Source: Piezodorus guildinii
Taxonomy: Eukaryota > Arthropoda > Insecta > Hemiptera > Pentatomidae
Direction: 5' to 3'
DNA length: 64,000 nucleotides
Assembly: GCA_023052935.1 (NCBI GenBank)
Contig: CM041293.1
Location: 175,947,600 to 176,011,599 of the forward strand
Position 1 is the first letter of the stretch. Each line of letters begins with the position of its first letter. Under the pieces are notes generated by a model that saw only the letters and a program-made list of their open reading frames with translations, made no database searches and had not been told where the DNA came from. The position numbers and the translations under genes were made by a program. Positions 1 to 10,129 of the stretch are shown piece by piece.

Positions 1-386
1 GAAGAGCCACTTTATACCATGCATTTTGCACCTTTTTTCGATTTTCTCGAAAACGGTTCTGACGATTTTGATTAAACTTGATATATCAATCTAAGAGTTA
101 ATGGGCTTTATTATATTTTAGGTTTCATGCTGATTAAAATAGTATGACAGGACTTAAATCCCGATATTTTAAATTTTCTTTCTCTAAAGTACCTTTAATT
201 TTGTTGATACCATAAACATTGATACCACACACACATACACACAGACACAGACCTTTTTGCGAGACTTGGTTATTTGGACCCAGGGGACCCTAAAACGTGT
301 ATTTCCATTGAAAACTGGAATTCGAAAATTTTCACGTTCGCAATACTTTCCCTTACTATATATAGTAAGTGAAAGTAAAAATAAAT
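1..386. mobile_element. two truncated HINE halves joined head to head
   Basis: Positions 1-225 carry the interior of the HINE family in hairpin-left orientation (tract around GATTTTCTCGAAAACGGTT). Positions 226-386 carry the hairpin end in the opposite orientation: CA-microsatellite remnant, AAAACTGGAATTCGAAAATT block, ACTATATATAGTAAGTGAAAGT end. The two halves meet at the microsatellite, so this is a rearranged or palindromic copy rather than one insertion. Positions 390-620 next to it are AT-rich and show nothing I can name. Confidence 0.7.
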
Positions 387-619
387 ACCAACAAATTTTA
401 AATTAGCAGTGGTCATAGGAAATGTTCCTTTGAATTATTTATTGTTTTTCAGTTAATTTTATTGCCTGTAAACAGTTATACTCTAATATATGTATTGTAG
501 TTATTTGGAAATAATAAGCCATTGTGTAATAATTTGCATCGGTTTTTTACTTTCATTTAACTTTTAAGGTCCTCACATAAATAGTATTTATGAATTCGTA
601 CTTATTTTATTTTTTGTTC

Positions 620-1135
620 GATTACAAAGGTTTATTTTTTAAACATTTTTATTGATATTTACCACTGTTACATTTAGCAAAATAAAATACATCAAGTAAA
701 TGTGATAGTTATACATTCCCATTCGAAGCACTCTAAAAAAATATTCTAAACTAGACGGTCCCCTGAGCCATCTCCTTTTCAGGCGCCTCGGAGTATTATC
801 AGGTATTGAAGAGGAAGAAAGGATTGAAACTAGTGGGTTAGTGTGAGAATGGAGTTTGTCATAAAAGGATTGATACCTGGTCCGGACCAAATCTGTAACA
901 TAGGGAACATTAAGGTCTTTATGGATAAATTTATTCGTGACAAAGTAAGGAGCGTTTAGGATTTTACGAAGGATTTTGGATAGTTTAGTAGAGCCCCAAA
1001 GCTCTACTCCGTATGTACAGGTTGGTCTTATAATAGTCAAGTAGATGAGCCTTCTGTAGTTCAGAGGAAGGTTTGACCGTTTGTCTAGTGAGTGTTGAAG
1101 TAGCCTCAAACGGCGAGTAAGGTTTATTATAGAAA
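620..1135 (-). pseudogene. Jockey-like non-LTR retroposon, 3' end of the RT ORF
   Basis: The minus-strand reading frame at 639-1109 gives the C-terminal tail typical of Jockey-clade reverse transcriptases: an R-P-x-x-x-Y-G-x-E-L-W-G block, then L-N-A-P-Y, I-H-x-D-L-x-V-P, and a final R-R-L-K-R. The palm domain with the catalytic aspartates is missing, so the copy is 5'-truncated and dead. The T-rich stretch near 620-655 on the plus strand marks the 3' end. It lies in the region downstream of the leftmost exon of the spliced gene and is on the same strand. Confidence 0.75.
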
Positions 1136-1228
1136 ATAATAAACCAAAAATCTTGTACTAATACCTGAATCACCAACAAATAAACAACAAATAAAGGTTT
1201 GCCAGTTCCTTTTTGGACTTTAACTTAC

Positions 1229-1426
1229 TGGCAATAGTCTCTTTGGCTTGCGCAAGCTCCTCCTCTAGCTGAGTGATCCTCGATGGTCCGGGGATCTCGG
1301 AGGAGGTTCCGATGGCGCCGGAAGCCGACACCAACTTCCGGAGCTCGGAGACCTCTCGCTTCAGCCGTTCGTTCTCCAGTCGCAGCCTCGTTCCAGCATT
1401 GCCGCTCAGATTCTCCAGCTCTTGAA
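1229..1426 (-). CDS. internal exon of an unrecognised coiled-coil protein gene (exon 4 seen)
   Basis: This minus-strand exon is bounded by acceptor GGGCAG (1427-1432) and a consensus donor GTAAGT (1223-1228). It is far more GC-rich than its surroundings. It enters in phase 1 (TT completes a valine codon begun by the G ending exon 8760-8951) and leaves in phase 1, so the 198-bp exon keeps the frame. The peptide has leucine-spaced heptads (residues such as LRLENERLKREVSELRKLV), a short Gly/Ser/Pro linker, then a second acidic helix (QLEEELAQAKETIAS), which predicts two coiled-coil segments. The next exon must lie beyond the left edge. I cannot name the protein. The splice calls rest on consensus sites and phase agreement, not on transcript data. 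Confidence 0.75.
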
Positions 1427-1639
1427 CTGCCCACAAAAACATAATTTTTGTAATTTAATTCAAATAAAATTTAATTTCAAAACTTAATTGTGTTCAGAAT
1501 TTATCTTAATGTTATAAATTAGTTAACGTTTGGTCATAACCTGTTACTCTGGATGTTAATGTATGAAAATAAATTGAATTCTAGAAGAATAGTCCTCTAA
1601 AATAATAAAAAATGTATACAATTAATTATATTTATCTGG

Positions 1640-1690
1640 TCTCTTTAAATGAAAATATTCTGGGTCAGCTAGTCCCCTAAGAATAATGTA
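1640..1690 (-). mobile_element. 3'-end scrap of the CR1-like retroposon
   Basis: The tract TATTCTGGG followed by AGTCCCCTAAGAATAA matches the 3' ends of the CR1-like copies near 39815 and 50480. Only about 50 bp remain. The rest of 1443-1860 is AT-rich intron without other recognisable content. Confidence 0.45.
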
Positions 1691-1887
1691 AATGTAAAAT
1701 TTAGTATTTAATTCTGACAAATCTGAACCCCGTGATTCCTGACCACCAGTTTCCACAAATGTCCATTTTCAAGGTAAAGGATTAAAAAATTCTTTAAAAT
1801 AAAATTATATTGCACAGGGAACAACAATCATCCCACCTCACATATTCTTTGGCTTCTTATCTATCGGATTAACTTGTCAGACAACTC

Positions 1888-1930
1888 AGTGAGTCCTGAT
1901 GATGGGGAAGGCCCCCGAAACGTTGACTCG
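1888..1930 (+). ncRNA. hammerhead-ribozyme-like motif (Penelope-type relic)
   Basis: The order is GAGTC (1891-1895, stem I), CTGATGA (1896-1902), a stem II of G4/C4 closed by a short loop (1904-1916), GAAA (1917-1920), CG, TT (expected cleavage position), then GACTC (1925-1929), which pairs perfectly with the first GAGTC. All conserved hammerhead core positions are present. Stem III is only the palindromic ACGT, as described for hammerheads of Penelope-like elements that act as dimers. Activity is inferred. Confidence 0.65.
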
Positions 1931-2289
1931 TTAAAGTTTTTCTGTAAAAGCTTTTTTTGGAAGATATTAGAAACCTACCTTTTTAAATATATCAATTGCA
2001 ATCTTCCCTTAGACCTGTTTTTATTAATTGTTAATGAACTATACACTCCATGAGTTATACACACATGAGTTATACACTCCACATTGTTTTAAAAACTTGA
2101 GTAAACTTTTTAACACTGTCCTCACTGTCACCAAGAGCAACGTCCAGCCTGTTACTTATCTTGCAGTCCTCCTAGCGTTGCTAAAGACCTCGTAGTCCAC
2201 TATGACATGCTCCACTATCACATACTATTTTATTAATAAACAAGCTCCACTAAAAATCAGACATCGACTAAATACTCAAGCTTTGCTTT

Positions 2290-2560
2290 TGAAACCGTTA
2301 GGAGCAAATGACTTATAGGGGTCACAAGTGGTGTAGTGACTAACAGCCTTCTTGGCCCAAGGTCCCGATTTTAAACTCGCTATATGTCTAAAGTATTTTT
2401 TAAAGGTAGTAAAATGGTGGTCCTGATCCTGTGCTGTCAGGTAGCACCTGACAAAGTTAAAGATTACTATCCTAATTAAGCTTGAACAGACAAAATATTG
2501 CACTTCCACTGCAGTATTGTCCGATTAGCCAAATTTGCAAAATATCTCGTAAAATGAACA
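2290..2560 (+). mobile_element. diverged tRNA-headed SINE, left arm
   Basis: It matches the SINE family at 42114-42402: head with GTGACTAACAGCC, core TGGTGGTCCTGATCCTGTGC, then a TCAGGTA-like block, and the tail block TGTCCGATTAGCC. The B box is degraded. A mirror copy lies in the right arm. Confidence 0.65.
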
Positions 2561-2629
2561 CAGACTTTTAAATCTAAAACATAGGGACTAATTTCACGCC
2601 CTTGTATATCAGTAACAAATTAATAAACA

Positions 2630-3190
2630 GGTATCTGCAGAAAGTTTCTTGTCATTTTAGTCTAGTGTCAGGATTCCAAGTAAGACCCTTGTCAAGATGG
2701 TGATCAACGGATCTGCTACAGGATTAGTGGAATGTTGCTAAAGGATACAGTGGGCCTGCTCATGCCTGCATTCATAGGTTTGTGACGAAAGATGGAAGTT
2801 CTTTGAGGATATTTATTGGGATTTATTTTAATTCTCTATTTCTTAATGCCTTATTTCTTCAATGGATAATATGTGAGAAAGAAGGGTTTGTGATGTAACA
2901 ATTGGGTAATTATTTTTGAATAACACACATGTGCCATCGGCGCGTAAGTAGTGGGAACAGTGCTAGGATGTATAGAAATATAAGCTCTATAAAACGAATA
3001 AAGTATTGGGCCTCAGATGCTACCTTGAGGTACACCTGAAAAAATATGGACGAGTATCAAAGGTTATGGTTCACTTTTAAAGTTCTATCTGAGAGGTCAG
3101 CATGAGCTAATAGGAGAGAAGAATTTACGAAATCCTGCCAAACTCGATCAAAGGGCTATGCGTCAATAGAGGCTATAGAATACATTCCAC
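2630..3190 (-). pseudogene. Jockey-like RT fragment, left arm
   Basis: The reverse complement of the plus-strand fragment at 3940-4495. Here the region equivalent to the catalytic YADD no longer encodes it, so this is the more decayed arm. It resembles the middle part of the Jockey fragment at 13165-13795. Confidence 0.6.
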
Positions 3191-3235
3191 GCTCCAATGT
3201 GGAAGAAATAACATCCATCCCACTGCTGTATATTA

Positions 3236-3930
3236 TTGGGTTGTTTCACATGAAATGTCCGTTTTTATATTTTCTGAAAGACATAAAGGATTTTGCAGGT
3301 CTCTGTTGTTTTCTTCCGAATGTTTACATATTTAACGTAAACAGTTACTAATCCTCTACCTTTGTATTATAAACATTAGCTTCCCAATCAATTACCCATT
3401 TTTTAGTATATCTCCAAATATGAATATGGAAACAGGCGATTTTCGAGTAATATTTTTGTACGCGTTTTTATTAAAAATACGATATGAAAACACGATAATT
3501 TTATTCAAATAATTTACCTTATTTTTCTACACATTTTTCCCAACGTGACACCAACTTTTTTATCCTCCAACTGAAAAACTCTGAGCTTTGAAGTGAAAAA
3601 CAAAAATCTGAAAAAGCATTTTTCACTTGATCATCATTTTCAAAAATTTTTGGGGTGCAAAGTCGGTTTTGGCATTTGCCCCGGGTCCGTTAATTAACAC
3701 TCCCTTCCCCAAACGCCTTGCAAATATTTCTAGCGGCCTCAGCTGCTGAATGGCCGAGTTTAAACTCGTACAAAAATATTACTCGAAAATCGCCTGTTTT
3801 CATGTTCATATTTGGAGGTTTACAAAAAAGTGATCGGGAAACTAATGTTTAGAATAATGGTAGAGGAGTAGTAAATGTTTACTTTAAATATGTTAACATT
3901 CGGAAGAAAACAACAGAGACTTGCAAAATC
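3236..3930. mobile_element. rearranged mariner element at the centre of the inverted repeat
   Basis: It begins after a TA with the family terminal repeat TTGGGTTGTTTCACATGAAA, runs through the 5' untranslated part, and switches at about 3465 to the 3' end in reverse (poly-A-like signal region, then the C-terminal transposase codons in inverse order). From about 3690 it ends with the 5' part again in reverse orientation. Both outer parts are therefore the same 5' end in mirror image. The right terminal repeat is missing. It cannot encode a transposase. Confidence 0.75.
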
Positions 3931-3939
3931 CACTGCAAA

Positions 3940-4495
3940 ATAGTGGAATGTATTCTATAGCCTTTATTGACGCATATTTGGCCTTTGATCGAGTTTGGCA
4001 GGACTTCGTAAATTCTTCTCTCCTATTAGCTCATGCTGACCTCTCAGACAGAATTTTAAAAGTAAACCATAACCTTTCATACTCGTCCATATTTTCTCAG
4101 GTGTACCTCAAGGTAGCATCTGAGGCCCAATACTTTATTCCTTTTATAGAGCTTAAATTTCTATCTATCCTAGGCACTATTCCCACTACTTACGCCGATG
4201 ACACATGTGTGTTATTCCAAAATAATTATCCAATTGTTACATCACAAACCCTCCTTTCTCACATCTAATCCATTGAAGAATGGCATTAAGAAATAGAGAA
4301 TTAAAATAAATCCCAATAAATATCCTCAAAGAACCTTCATCTTTTGTCACAAACCTATGAATGCAGGCATGAGCAGGCCCACTGTATCCTTTAGCAACAT
4401 TCCACTAATCCCTGTAGCAGATCCGTTGATCGCCATCTTGACAAGCGTCTTACTTGGAATCCTGACACTAGACTAAAACGACAAGAAACTTCCCG
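3940..4495 (+). pseudogene. Jockey-like RT fragment with catalytic YADD, right arm
   Basis: An open frame (about 3948-4268) contains two hallmark non-LTR RT motifs. One is F-I-D-A-x-x-A-F-D-R-V-W near its start (palm motif with the first catalytic Asp). The other is T-Y-A-D-D-T-C-V-L near its end (motif with the two catalytic Asp). The spacing between them is shorter than in an intact RT, so there is an internal deletion. The first codons before 3940 come from the neighbouring mariner. It is an old 5'- and 3'-truncated copy. Confidence 0.75.
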
Positions 4496-4589
4496 CAGAT
4501 ACTTGTTTAATGATTTGTTTCTGACATACAAGAGCGTGAAATTAGTCTCAATATTTTAGAGGTAAAAGTATGCACTCATTTAACGAGAT

Positions 4590-4790
4590 ATTTTGCAAAT
4601 TTCGATGCTGCAGTGTAAGTGCAATATTTTGCCTATTCAGGTTTAATTAGGGTAGCGATCTTTAACTTTGCCAGGTTCTACCTGACAGCACAGGATCAGG
4701 ACTACCATTTTACTACCTTTAAAAAATACCTTATAGAAGGCTGTTAGCCACTACACCACTTGTGACCCCTATAAGTCATTTGCTCTTAAC
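4590..4790 (-). mobile_element. diverged tRNA-headed SINE, right arm
   Basis: Reverse complement of the copy at 2290-2560, with the ACAGCACAGGATCAGGAC core and GGCTGTTAGCCAC head preserved. It shows that the SINE was present before the arms were duplicated. Confidence 0.65.
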
Positions 4791-5474
4791 GGTTTCAAAA
4801 GGAAAGCATGATTATTTAGTTGATGTCTGATTTTTAGTGGAGCTTGTTTAATAATAAAATAGTCTGTGATAGTGGAGCATGTCATACTGGACTACGAGGT
4901 CTTTAGCAACGTTAGGAGGACTGCAAGATAAGTAACAGGCTGGACGTTGCTCTTGGTGAAAGTGTTAAAAGTTTACTCAAGTTTTTAAAACAATGTGGAG
5001 TGCAGAGTTAGGCGTTATTCGAATAATTTTCATTCGAATAACAGATAAATAATTTATTCGAATAAATTTTTATCTGTGGACAAATCATCCGTTGTTCGAA
5101 ACTTTCGAGTAACGAATAAATCATCTACAATCTATTCGAAAGTTTCAAAGAACAAATAAATCATCTGTTATTCGAAAATTTCGAATAGCAAATAAATCAT
5201 CTGTTATTCGTAACTTTCGAATAACGGATAATTTTATCTGTCGTTCGCAAATAACGAATAAATTGAATTTATCTGTCATATTTTAACTTAGTTATTTGAA
5301 TAAAAAATTATTTAACATATAAAAATTGTTCGAAAATGTAATAATTCAGCAAATATTAATATTTACTAAATCTGTATTTAAAAAGTTATTAAATTTCTAA
5401 AAAAAAACAATTGGTGTATACATTTTTGTATCTATCTTATTAATAAATTTACGATGAGTTATTAGGTTTAGTAT

Positions 5475-5800
5475 TTTATTAATAGAGGTATCTTTTATAA
5501 GGTTTTCAAGGATGCTACTTTCAAATATGCCATCAGATTTCTAATTGCGCATGCGTGTTTCGTTTTTCTATTACTTTTATAGTTTTCATTAATGGAGGTA
5601 TATTATATAAGGTTTTCAAGGATGCTACTTTCAAATATGCTATCAGATTTCTGATTGCGCATGCGCGTTTCGTTTTTCTATTACTTTTATAGATTTTATT
5701 AATGGAGGTATCTTATATAAGGTTTTCAAGGATGCTACTTTCGAATATGCAATCAAATTTCCGATCGCGGATGCGCGTTACGTATTCCATTTATTTTATA
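5475..5800 (-). repeat. three 110-bp tandem repeats
   Basis: GGTTTTCAAGGATGCTACTT recurs at 5501, 5611 and 5721, giving an exact 110-bp period. Each unit contains GCGCATGCG-type alternating purine-pyrimidine DNA. The unit is homologous, in reverse orientation, to the 91-bp unit at 6250-7886 on the other side of the element. Positions 5800-6000 between them are dense in TTAATTAATT palindromes. Confidence 0.85.
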
Positions 5801-6249
5801 GTTCTATTAATTTTACTAATTAATTAAGAATTATTACTAATTAAGAAGTTACTAATTAATTGATTGTTTAATTACTAATTAATTGCTAAAATACCTAATC
5901 AATCCCAAGTTAATTAGACCCTTGTTAATTAATAGTTAATTAATTATGGGTTGATTAATTCTTGGTTAATTACTTAATCACTAATCCTAATTTATATGCA
6001 TATCGCCTTCCAAACTTTAATATTTTTAAATAATCAAAACGCCTAGTTAAGCGTAAGATGTATGAAAAGATAAAACGAGTCAATACAATTCAGTCTAACA
6101 TTAAAATTACAATTTTATAAATATATAAAACTTAAAAGCCCAACAATAATAAATTTCTTTTTTTTTTTTTTTTTTTTTTTATACTTTTAGTCCTTATTCT
6201 GATATTCTGAAATGGCGTCCATGAAAAACTAATAAAAGATACATGTATT

Positions 6250-7886
6250 AATAACAACTATAAAAGTAACCGAAACATAAAACGCGCATGCGTGATCGAA
6301 AATCTGATAACATATTCGGAAATAGCTGTCTCGAAAACCCGATAACACCTATAAATCTAACCGAAACATAAAACGTGCATGCGTGATCGAAAATCTGATA
6401 ACATATTCGGAAATAGCGGCCTCGAAAACCCGATAACACCTATAAATCTAACCGAAACATAAAACGCGCATGCGCGATCGAAAATCTGATAACATATTAG
6501 GAAATAGCGGCCTCGAAAACCCGATAACACCTATAAATCTAACCGAAACATAAAACGCGCATGCGTGATCGAAAATCTGATAACATATTCGGAAATAGCG
6601 GCCTCGAAAACCCGATAACACCTATAAATCTAACCGAAGCATAAAACGCGCATGCGCGATCGAAAATCTGATAACATATTAGGAAATAGCGGCCTCGAAA
6701 ACCCGATAACACCTATAAATCTAACCGAAACATAAAACGCGCATGCGTGATCGAAAATCTGATAACATATTCGGAAATAGCGGCCTCGAAAACCGATAAC
6801 ACCTATAAATCTAACCGAAGCATAAAACGCGCATGCGCGATCGAAAATCTGATAACATATTCGGAAATAGCGGCCTCGAAAACCCGATAACACCTATAAA
6901 TCTAACCGAAACATAAAACTTGCATGCGTGATCGAAAATCTGATAACATATTCGGAAATAGCGGCCTCGAAAACCCGATAACACCTATAAATCTAACCGA
7001 AACATAAAACGCGCATGCGTGATCGAAAATCTGATAACATATTCGGAAATAGCGGCCTCGAAAACCCGATAACACCTATAAATCTAACCGAAACATAAAA
7101 CGTGCATGCGTGATCGAAAATCTGATAACATATTCGGAAATAGCGGCCTCGAAAACCCGATAACACCTATAAATCTAACCGAAACATAAAACGCGCATGC
7201 GCGATCGAAAATCTGATAACATATTAGGAAATAGCGGCCTCGAAAACCCGATAAGAGCTATAAATCTAACCGAAACATAAAACGCGCATGCGCGATCGAA
7301 AATCTGATAAGATATTAGGAAATAGCGGCCTCGAAAACCCGATAACACCTATAAATCTAACCGAAACATAAAACGCGCATGCGTGATCGAAAATCTGATA
7401 ACATATTCGGAAATAGCGGCCTCGAAAACCCGATAACACCTATAAATCTAACCGAAACATAAAACGTGCATGCGTGATCGAAAATCTGATAACATATTAG
7501 GAAATAGCGGCCTCGAAAACCCGATAACACCTATAAATCTAACCGAAACATAAAACGCGCATGCGCGATCGAAAATCTGATAACATATTAGGAAATAGCG
7601 GCCTCGAAAACCCGATAACACCTATAAATCTAACCGAAACATAAAACGCGCATGCGCGATCGAAAATCTGATAACATATTAGGAAATAGCGGCCTCGAAA
7701 ACCCGATAACACCTATAAATCTAACCGAAACATAAAACGCGCATGCGTGATCGAAAATCTGATAACATATTCGGAAATAGCGGCCTCGAAAACCCGATAA
7801 CACCTATAAATCTAACCGAAACATAAAACTTGCATGCGTGATCGAAAATCTGATAACATATTCGGAAATAGCGGCCTCGAAAACCT
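6250..7886 (+). repeat. 91-bp satellite array, about 18 copies
   Basis: TCGAAAACCC recurs every 91 bp from 6331 to 7877 (one unit is 90 bp). Units are nearly identical and differ mainly at CGCGCATGCGCG versus CGTGCATGCGTG and TTCGG versus TTAGG, which recur in a mosaic that suggests unequal exchange within the array. A decayed further unit follows to about 7980. Open frames across it are only products of the periodicity. Poly-T runs border it at 6159-6181 and 8033-8047. Confidence 0.93.
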
Positions 7887-8439
7887 AATAATAGATACAT
7901 CCGTCAATAATAACCACTTAAGTAATCGAAACACGAAACGCGCATGCGCAATTGGGAATCTGATTGTATTCGAAAATAACATTCTTAATTTATTATTAAT
8001 ACAAATATTTATTTATTTAAAACACTTACACCTTTTTTTTTTTTTTTGAGAAATTTAATATTATTCATTGGTATATATTTAGTAATTAATATTTATAATG
8101 TTTATATTTAATTAAATTTTTATCTGCAGAATATATTTTTATTTAAATAATCATCTGCGAACGAAAGATAAAATTATTCGTAAGTTTCGAATAAATTATA
8201 GATGATTTATTCGTTATTCGAAAGTTTCAAATAAATAAATAATATATAATTCATCTGTTATTCGTTATCTATTATCTATAGATAAATTTTGCCCAACTCT
8301 GATGGAGTGTATAGCCATGTAGAGTTCATTAACAATGTTAAAAAAACAAAACAAATGTTATATTGACCATATAATGTATGTAATATGCTAATGACCGTTA
8401 GTGCGAAGATGCATTTAAACAATAAATAAATAAAATAAT

Positions 8440-8655
8440 CTCAGTCTTCTTTTAGATATATGTGTTTGTGTTTAACGTCTGGGCCGCAGATCATTGTTCT
8501 ATGGAAAGTTAGTTTTAAGTATTTAACTGTGTTAGTCTGTGGAATGGATTCATTGTATATGAAAACTGGAGGACAGGTATCGTGTCTGAGAATGAAGGTA
8601 ATGTGTTGAGATTTGTCATTGTTCAGTTTTGTCTACCAAAGTTTAAAATAGTCTT
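8440..8655 (-). pseudogene. Jockey-like retroposon fragment
   Basis: In translation the minus strand gives a stretch matching the start of the Jockey copy at 43621: H-I-T-F-I-L-R, T-C-P-P-V-F-I, I-P-Q-T-N-T-V-K-Y-L. The fragment is about 70 codons with no RT active site. It lies in the 7.3-kb intron between two exons of the spliced gene. Positions 8310-8440 show nothing else. Confidence 0.55.
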
Positions 8656-8759
8656 GTAGCTGTAGTAAGTAATGTTAAAGAGTTATATTTGTATAAATTG
8701 AGTGTTGCTAATATTATAAAAATGAGGGGAAAAAAAATATTATATCGTGTTGAGCGTAC

Positions 8760-8951
8760 CAAAGTCGGTCTTGTTGCTGGGTCCTGCGATCGGCGAAGGT
8801 GGTCGAATTATCTTGACTTCCTCCTCGGAGTCCCTCTTCCGCGCCGCCAAGGAGGTCGGCCTCTTCTGTACCGGCGGAGGTTCCTCGGTCCTAGGGGAGT
8901 CGGTACTGCCGTTGGGGATCTCCTGGCTGTCGTCGGTCGGGGTCTGCACTT
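8760..8951 (-). CDS. internal exon of the unrecognised coiled-coil protein gene (exon 3 seen)
   Basis: GC-rich minus-strand exon with acceptor CCGTTACAG just above 8951 and a weaker donor GTACGC (8754-8759). It accepts the single A left by exon 9882-10005 (giving a Lys codon) and ends on a single G that completes a Val codon with exon 1229-1426, so phases agree on both sides. The 64-residue segment is low-complexity and polar: an acidic Ser/Thr part (TPTDDSQEIPNGSTDSP), a poly-Pro patch (EEPPPVQKRP), a basic ARKRDSEEE patch, and IIRPPSPIAGPS. This looks like a disordered, possibly phosphorylated linker ahead of the coiled coil. The donor is the least certain boundary. Confidence 0.75.
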
Positions 8952-9249
8952 CTGTAACGGAACAGGATCAAGATTAGAACACTACACCAGTAACACACAG
9001 CAAGGGGCGGCCATCTTTAGACACTACTGAGTGTAGCGCCTAGAGGTGGCCAAATGCTGTCCATACATTTTACTACATTTACATTAGTACTTTACAATAT
9101 TAAAGTGTGCAGGAAATCAACCTAAGCTTTCAAAACTAAGAATTTATATATGGGTGTACGGAAACTTTTTTGAGTAAGTGTATATCTGTTCGGTATTTTG
9201 ATTTTATTTTATTTTGGATTTCGAGTTGTATTTCATTTTTAATTTGCAG

Positions 9250-9382
9250 CCTTAACCGTCACCGGAAGTAGCAATCGCTGGGCCAACTATTGGGTTATCG
9301 GTAGCATCAGGATGGCATTGGAATGGTTCGGGATGCCGATGGTCAGCCATTTTTTACTCACTTGCATTTTTTATGTCGAGAC
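9250..9382 (+). CDS. candidate exon of an unknown gene nested in an intron
   Basis: Acceptor TTTGCAG (9243-9249) and donor GTGAGC (9383-9388) bound a 133-bp stretch. Its only open frame is the one entering with two bases. It gives a Trp-rich, partly hydrophobic peptide (WANYWVIGSIRMALEWFGMP, then SHFLLTCIFYVE), compatible with a membrane segment. It leaves in phase 2. It lies on the strand opposite to the host gene, between host exons at 8951 and 9882. I do not recognise the protein, and it could be a decayed fragment. Confidence 0.35.
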
Positions 9383-9467
9383 GTGAGCATCGAGCGTATG
9401 ATCTTGGATTTGAGTCCTCCGATGCTAATTGTTTAAATACGTGGTTCAACTTTTTTTTTTTTTGTAG

Positions 9468-9658
9468 TGTGCATCTTGGGTATGGAATTTATGATTATTT
9501 CGAAGTCTTTTCTTCAACCATTGTCCGCCACTGTCTGCAAATTCAAGAAGGACGAGCGACAGGTGGAAATGTCCTTCATCCTAAAATATCCTTTCAACAC
9601 CTTTTACCCGATTATTCTCATTTCACTCTTGTCCAAATCAGCGTACAGCGAAAGCTTG
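9468..9658 (+). CDS. candidate second nested exon; weakly chemoreceptor-like
   Basis: A long pyrimidine tract and TTTGTAG (9461-9467) precede it and a consensus donor GTAAGT (9659-9664) follows. Two frames are open. The frame entering with two bases encodes a peptide with F-K-K-D-E, then Y-P-F-N-T-F-Y-P-I and a hydrophobic run. This loosely recalls the P-F-x-x-x-Y-P region before a transmembrane helix in insect odorant receptors. However, exon 9250-9382 would splice into the other open frame. The two may therefore not be joined, or the receptor resemblance may be chance. Treat the identity as unproven. Confidence 0.35.
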
Positions 9659-9765
9659 GTAAGTTGCATTAAAGATTTATTTATTAATTTTTTTGTACAG
9701 TTCATTCATTTTTTTTAATTACTTTTTTGAGCTCAGTTTTTTTTCTCTATGCTAAAATTATCGTA

Positions 9766-9767
9766 CA

Positions 9768-9850
<83 letters not shown>
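9766..9850. repeat. (TA)n microsatellite
   Basis: About 85 bp of nearly pure TA between the nested exon and exon 9882-10005. Confidence 0.95.
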
Positions 9851-9853
<3 letters not shown>

Positions 9854-9881
9854 TCTAGATATATGTGGTTGCGCTACTCAC

Positions 9882-10005
9882 TTTCGTTCTGCGCGGCAGT
9901 GAGCTGCATCTTCCTGGCAGGTACCTCTGGGCGGTGCGAGCTGCAGAATTGAGTAGCTCCTTCCTCCGACTTGAGGCTGTCCTCAGCCATACCCCTCTCT
10001 TTGGT
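9882..10005 (-). CDS. exon of the unrecognised coiled-coil protein gene (exon 2 seen)
   Basis: Acceptor TTGTTGCAG above 10005 and consensus donor GTGAGT (9876-9881). The exon starts in phase 0 and leaves one base, matching exon 8760-8951. It continues the frame opened at ATG 12178-12176 in the upstream exon. A second in-frame ATG (9990-9988) starts M-A-E-D-S and could be an alternative start. The 41 codons are hydrophilic and charged with no recognised motif. Confidence 0.75.
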
Positions 10006-10129
10006 CTGCAACAAAGGAGAAATTGAACCATACGTTATCTTAAATTATTAAATATTGTATTGTCCGGAAAATAATGCAGATGGTTTAAAAAGAAAAGGCA
10101 AAGAAGGAAAAATAACTAAATTATTATAT

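Larger units (their letters stand above)
2012..5002. repeat. large inverted repeat, arms about 1.2 and 1.1 kb
   Basis: Left arm about 2012-3235 and right arm about 3935-5002 are reverse complements with scattered differences and indels. Each arm carries, from outside inward, a shared 250-bp flank, a diverged SINE, and a Jockey fragment. The centre is a rearranged mariner. The outermost part of the right arm resumes at 8302-8348, beyond the inserted hAT-like element. Confidence 0.85.
5003..8301. mobile_element. hAT-like non-autonomous element carrying satellite repeats
   Basis: The element opens with CAGAGTTAGGC (5003-5013) and closes with GCCCAACTCTG (8291-8301). These are 11-bp terminal inverted repeats with one mismatch, of the CAGRGTTGGGC type common in hAT elements. 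The flanking 8-mers GTGGAGTG (4995-5002) and ATGGAGTG (8302-8309) match at 7 of 8, the duplication length of hAT. Subterminal zones (5013-5290, 8150-8290) hold many ATTCGAATAA/AAATCATCTGTTATTCG motifs, possible transposase-binding repeats. No transposase frame exists. Caution: the other palindrome arm also contains two GGAGTG copies, so part of the apparent target duplication may pre-date insertion. Confidence 0.7.

Noticed and set aside
6248..6893. Minus-strand open frames across the 91-bp array
   Set aside because: They repeat with the satellite period and have no independent coding signal; the 90/91-bp period simply keeps short frames open.
6250..7886. CRISPR array
   Set aside because: Direct head-to-tail 91-bp units without unique spacers, in a eukaryotic transposon; this is a satellite.
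9749..9952. 67-codon frame over the TA microsatellite
   Set aside because: Alternating Tyr-Ile is just translated (TA)n; the end overlaps a real minus-strand exon.
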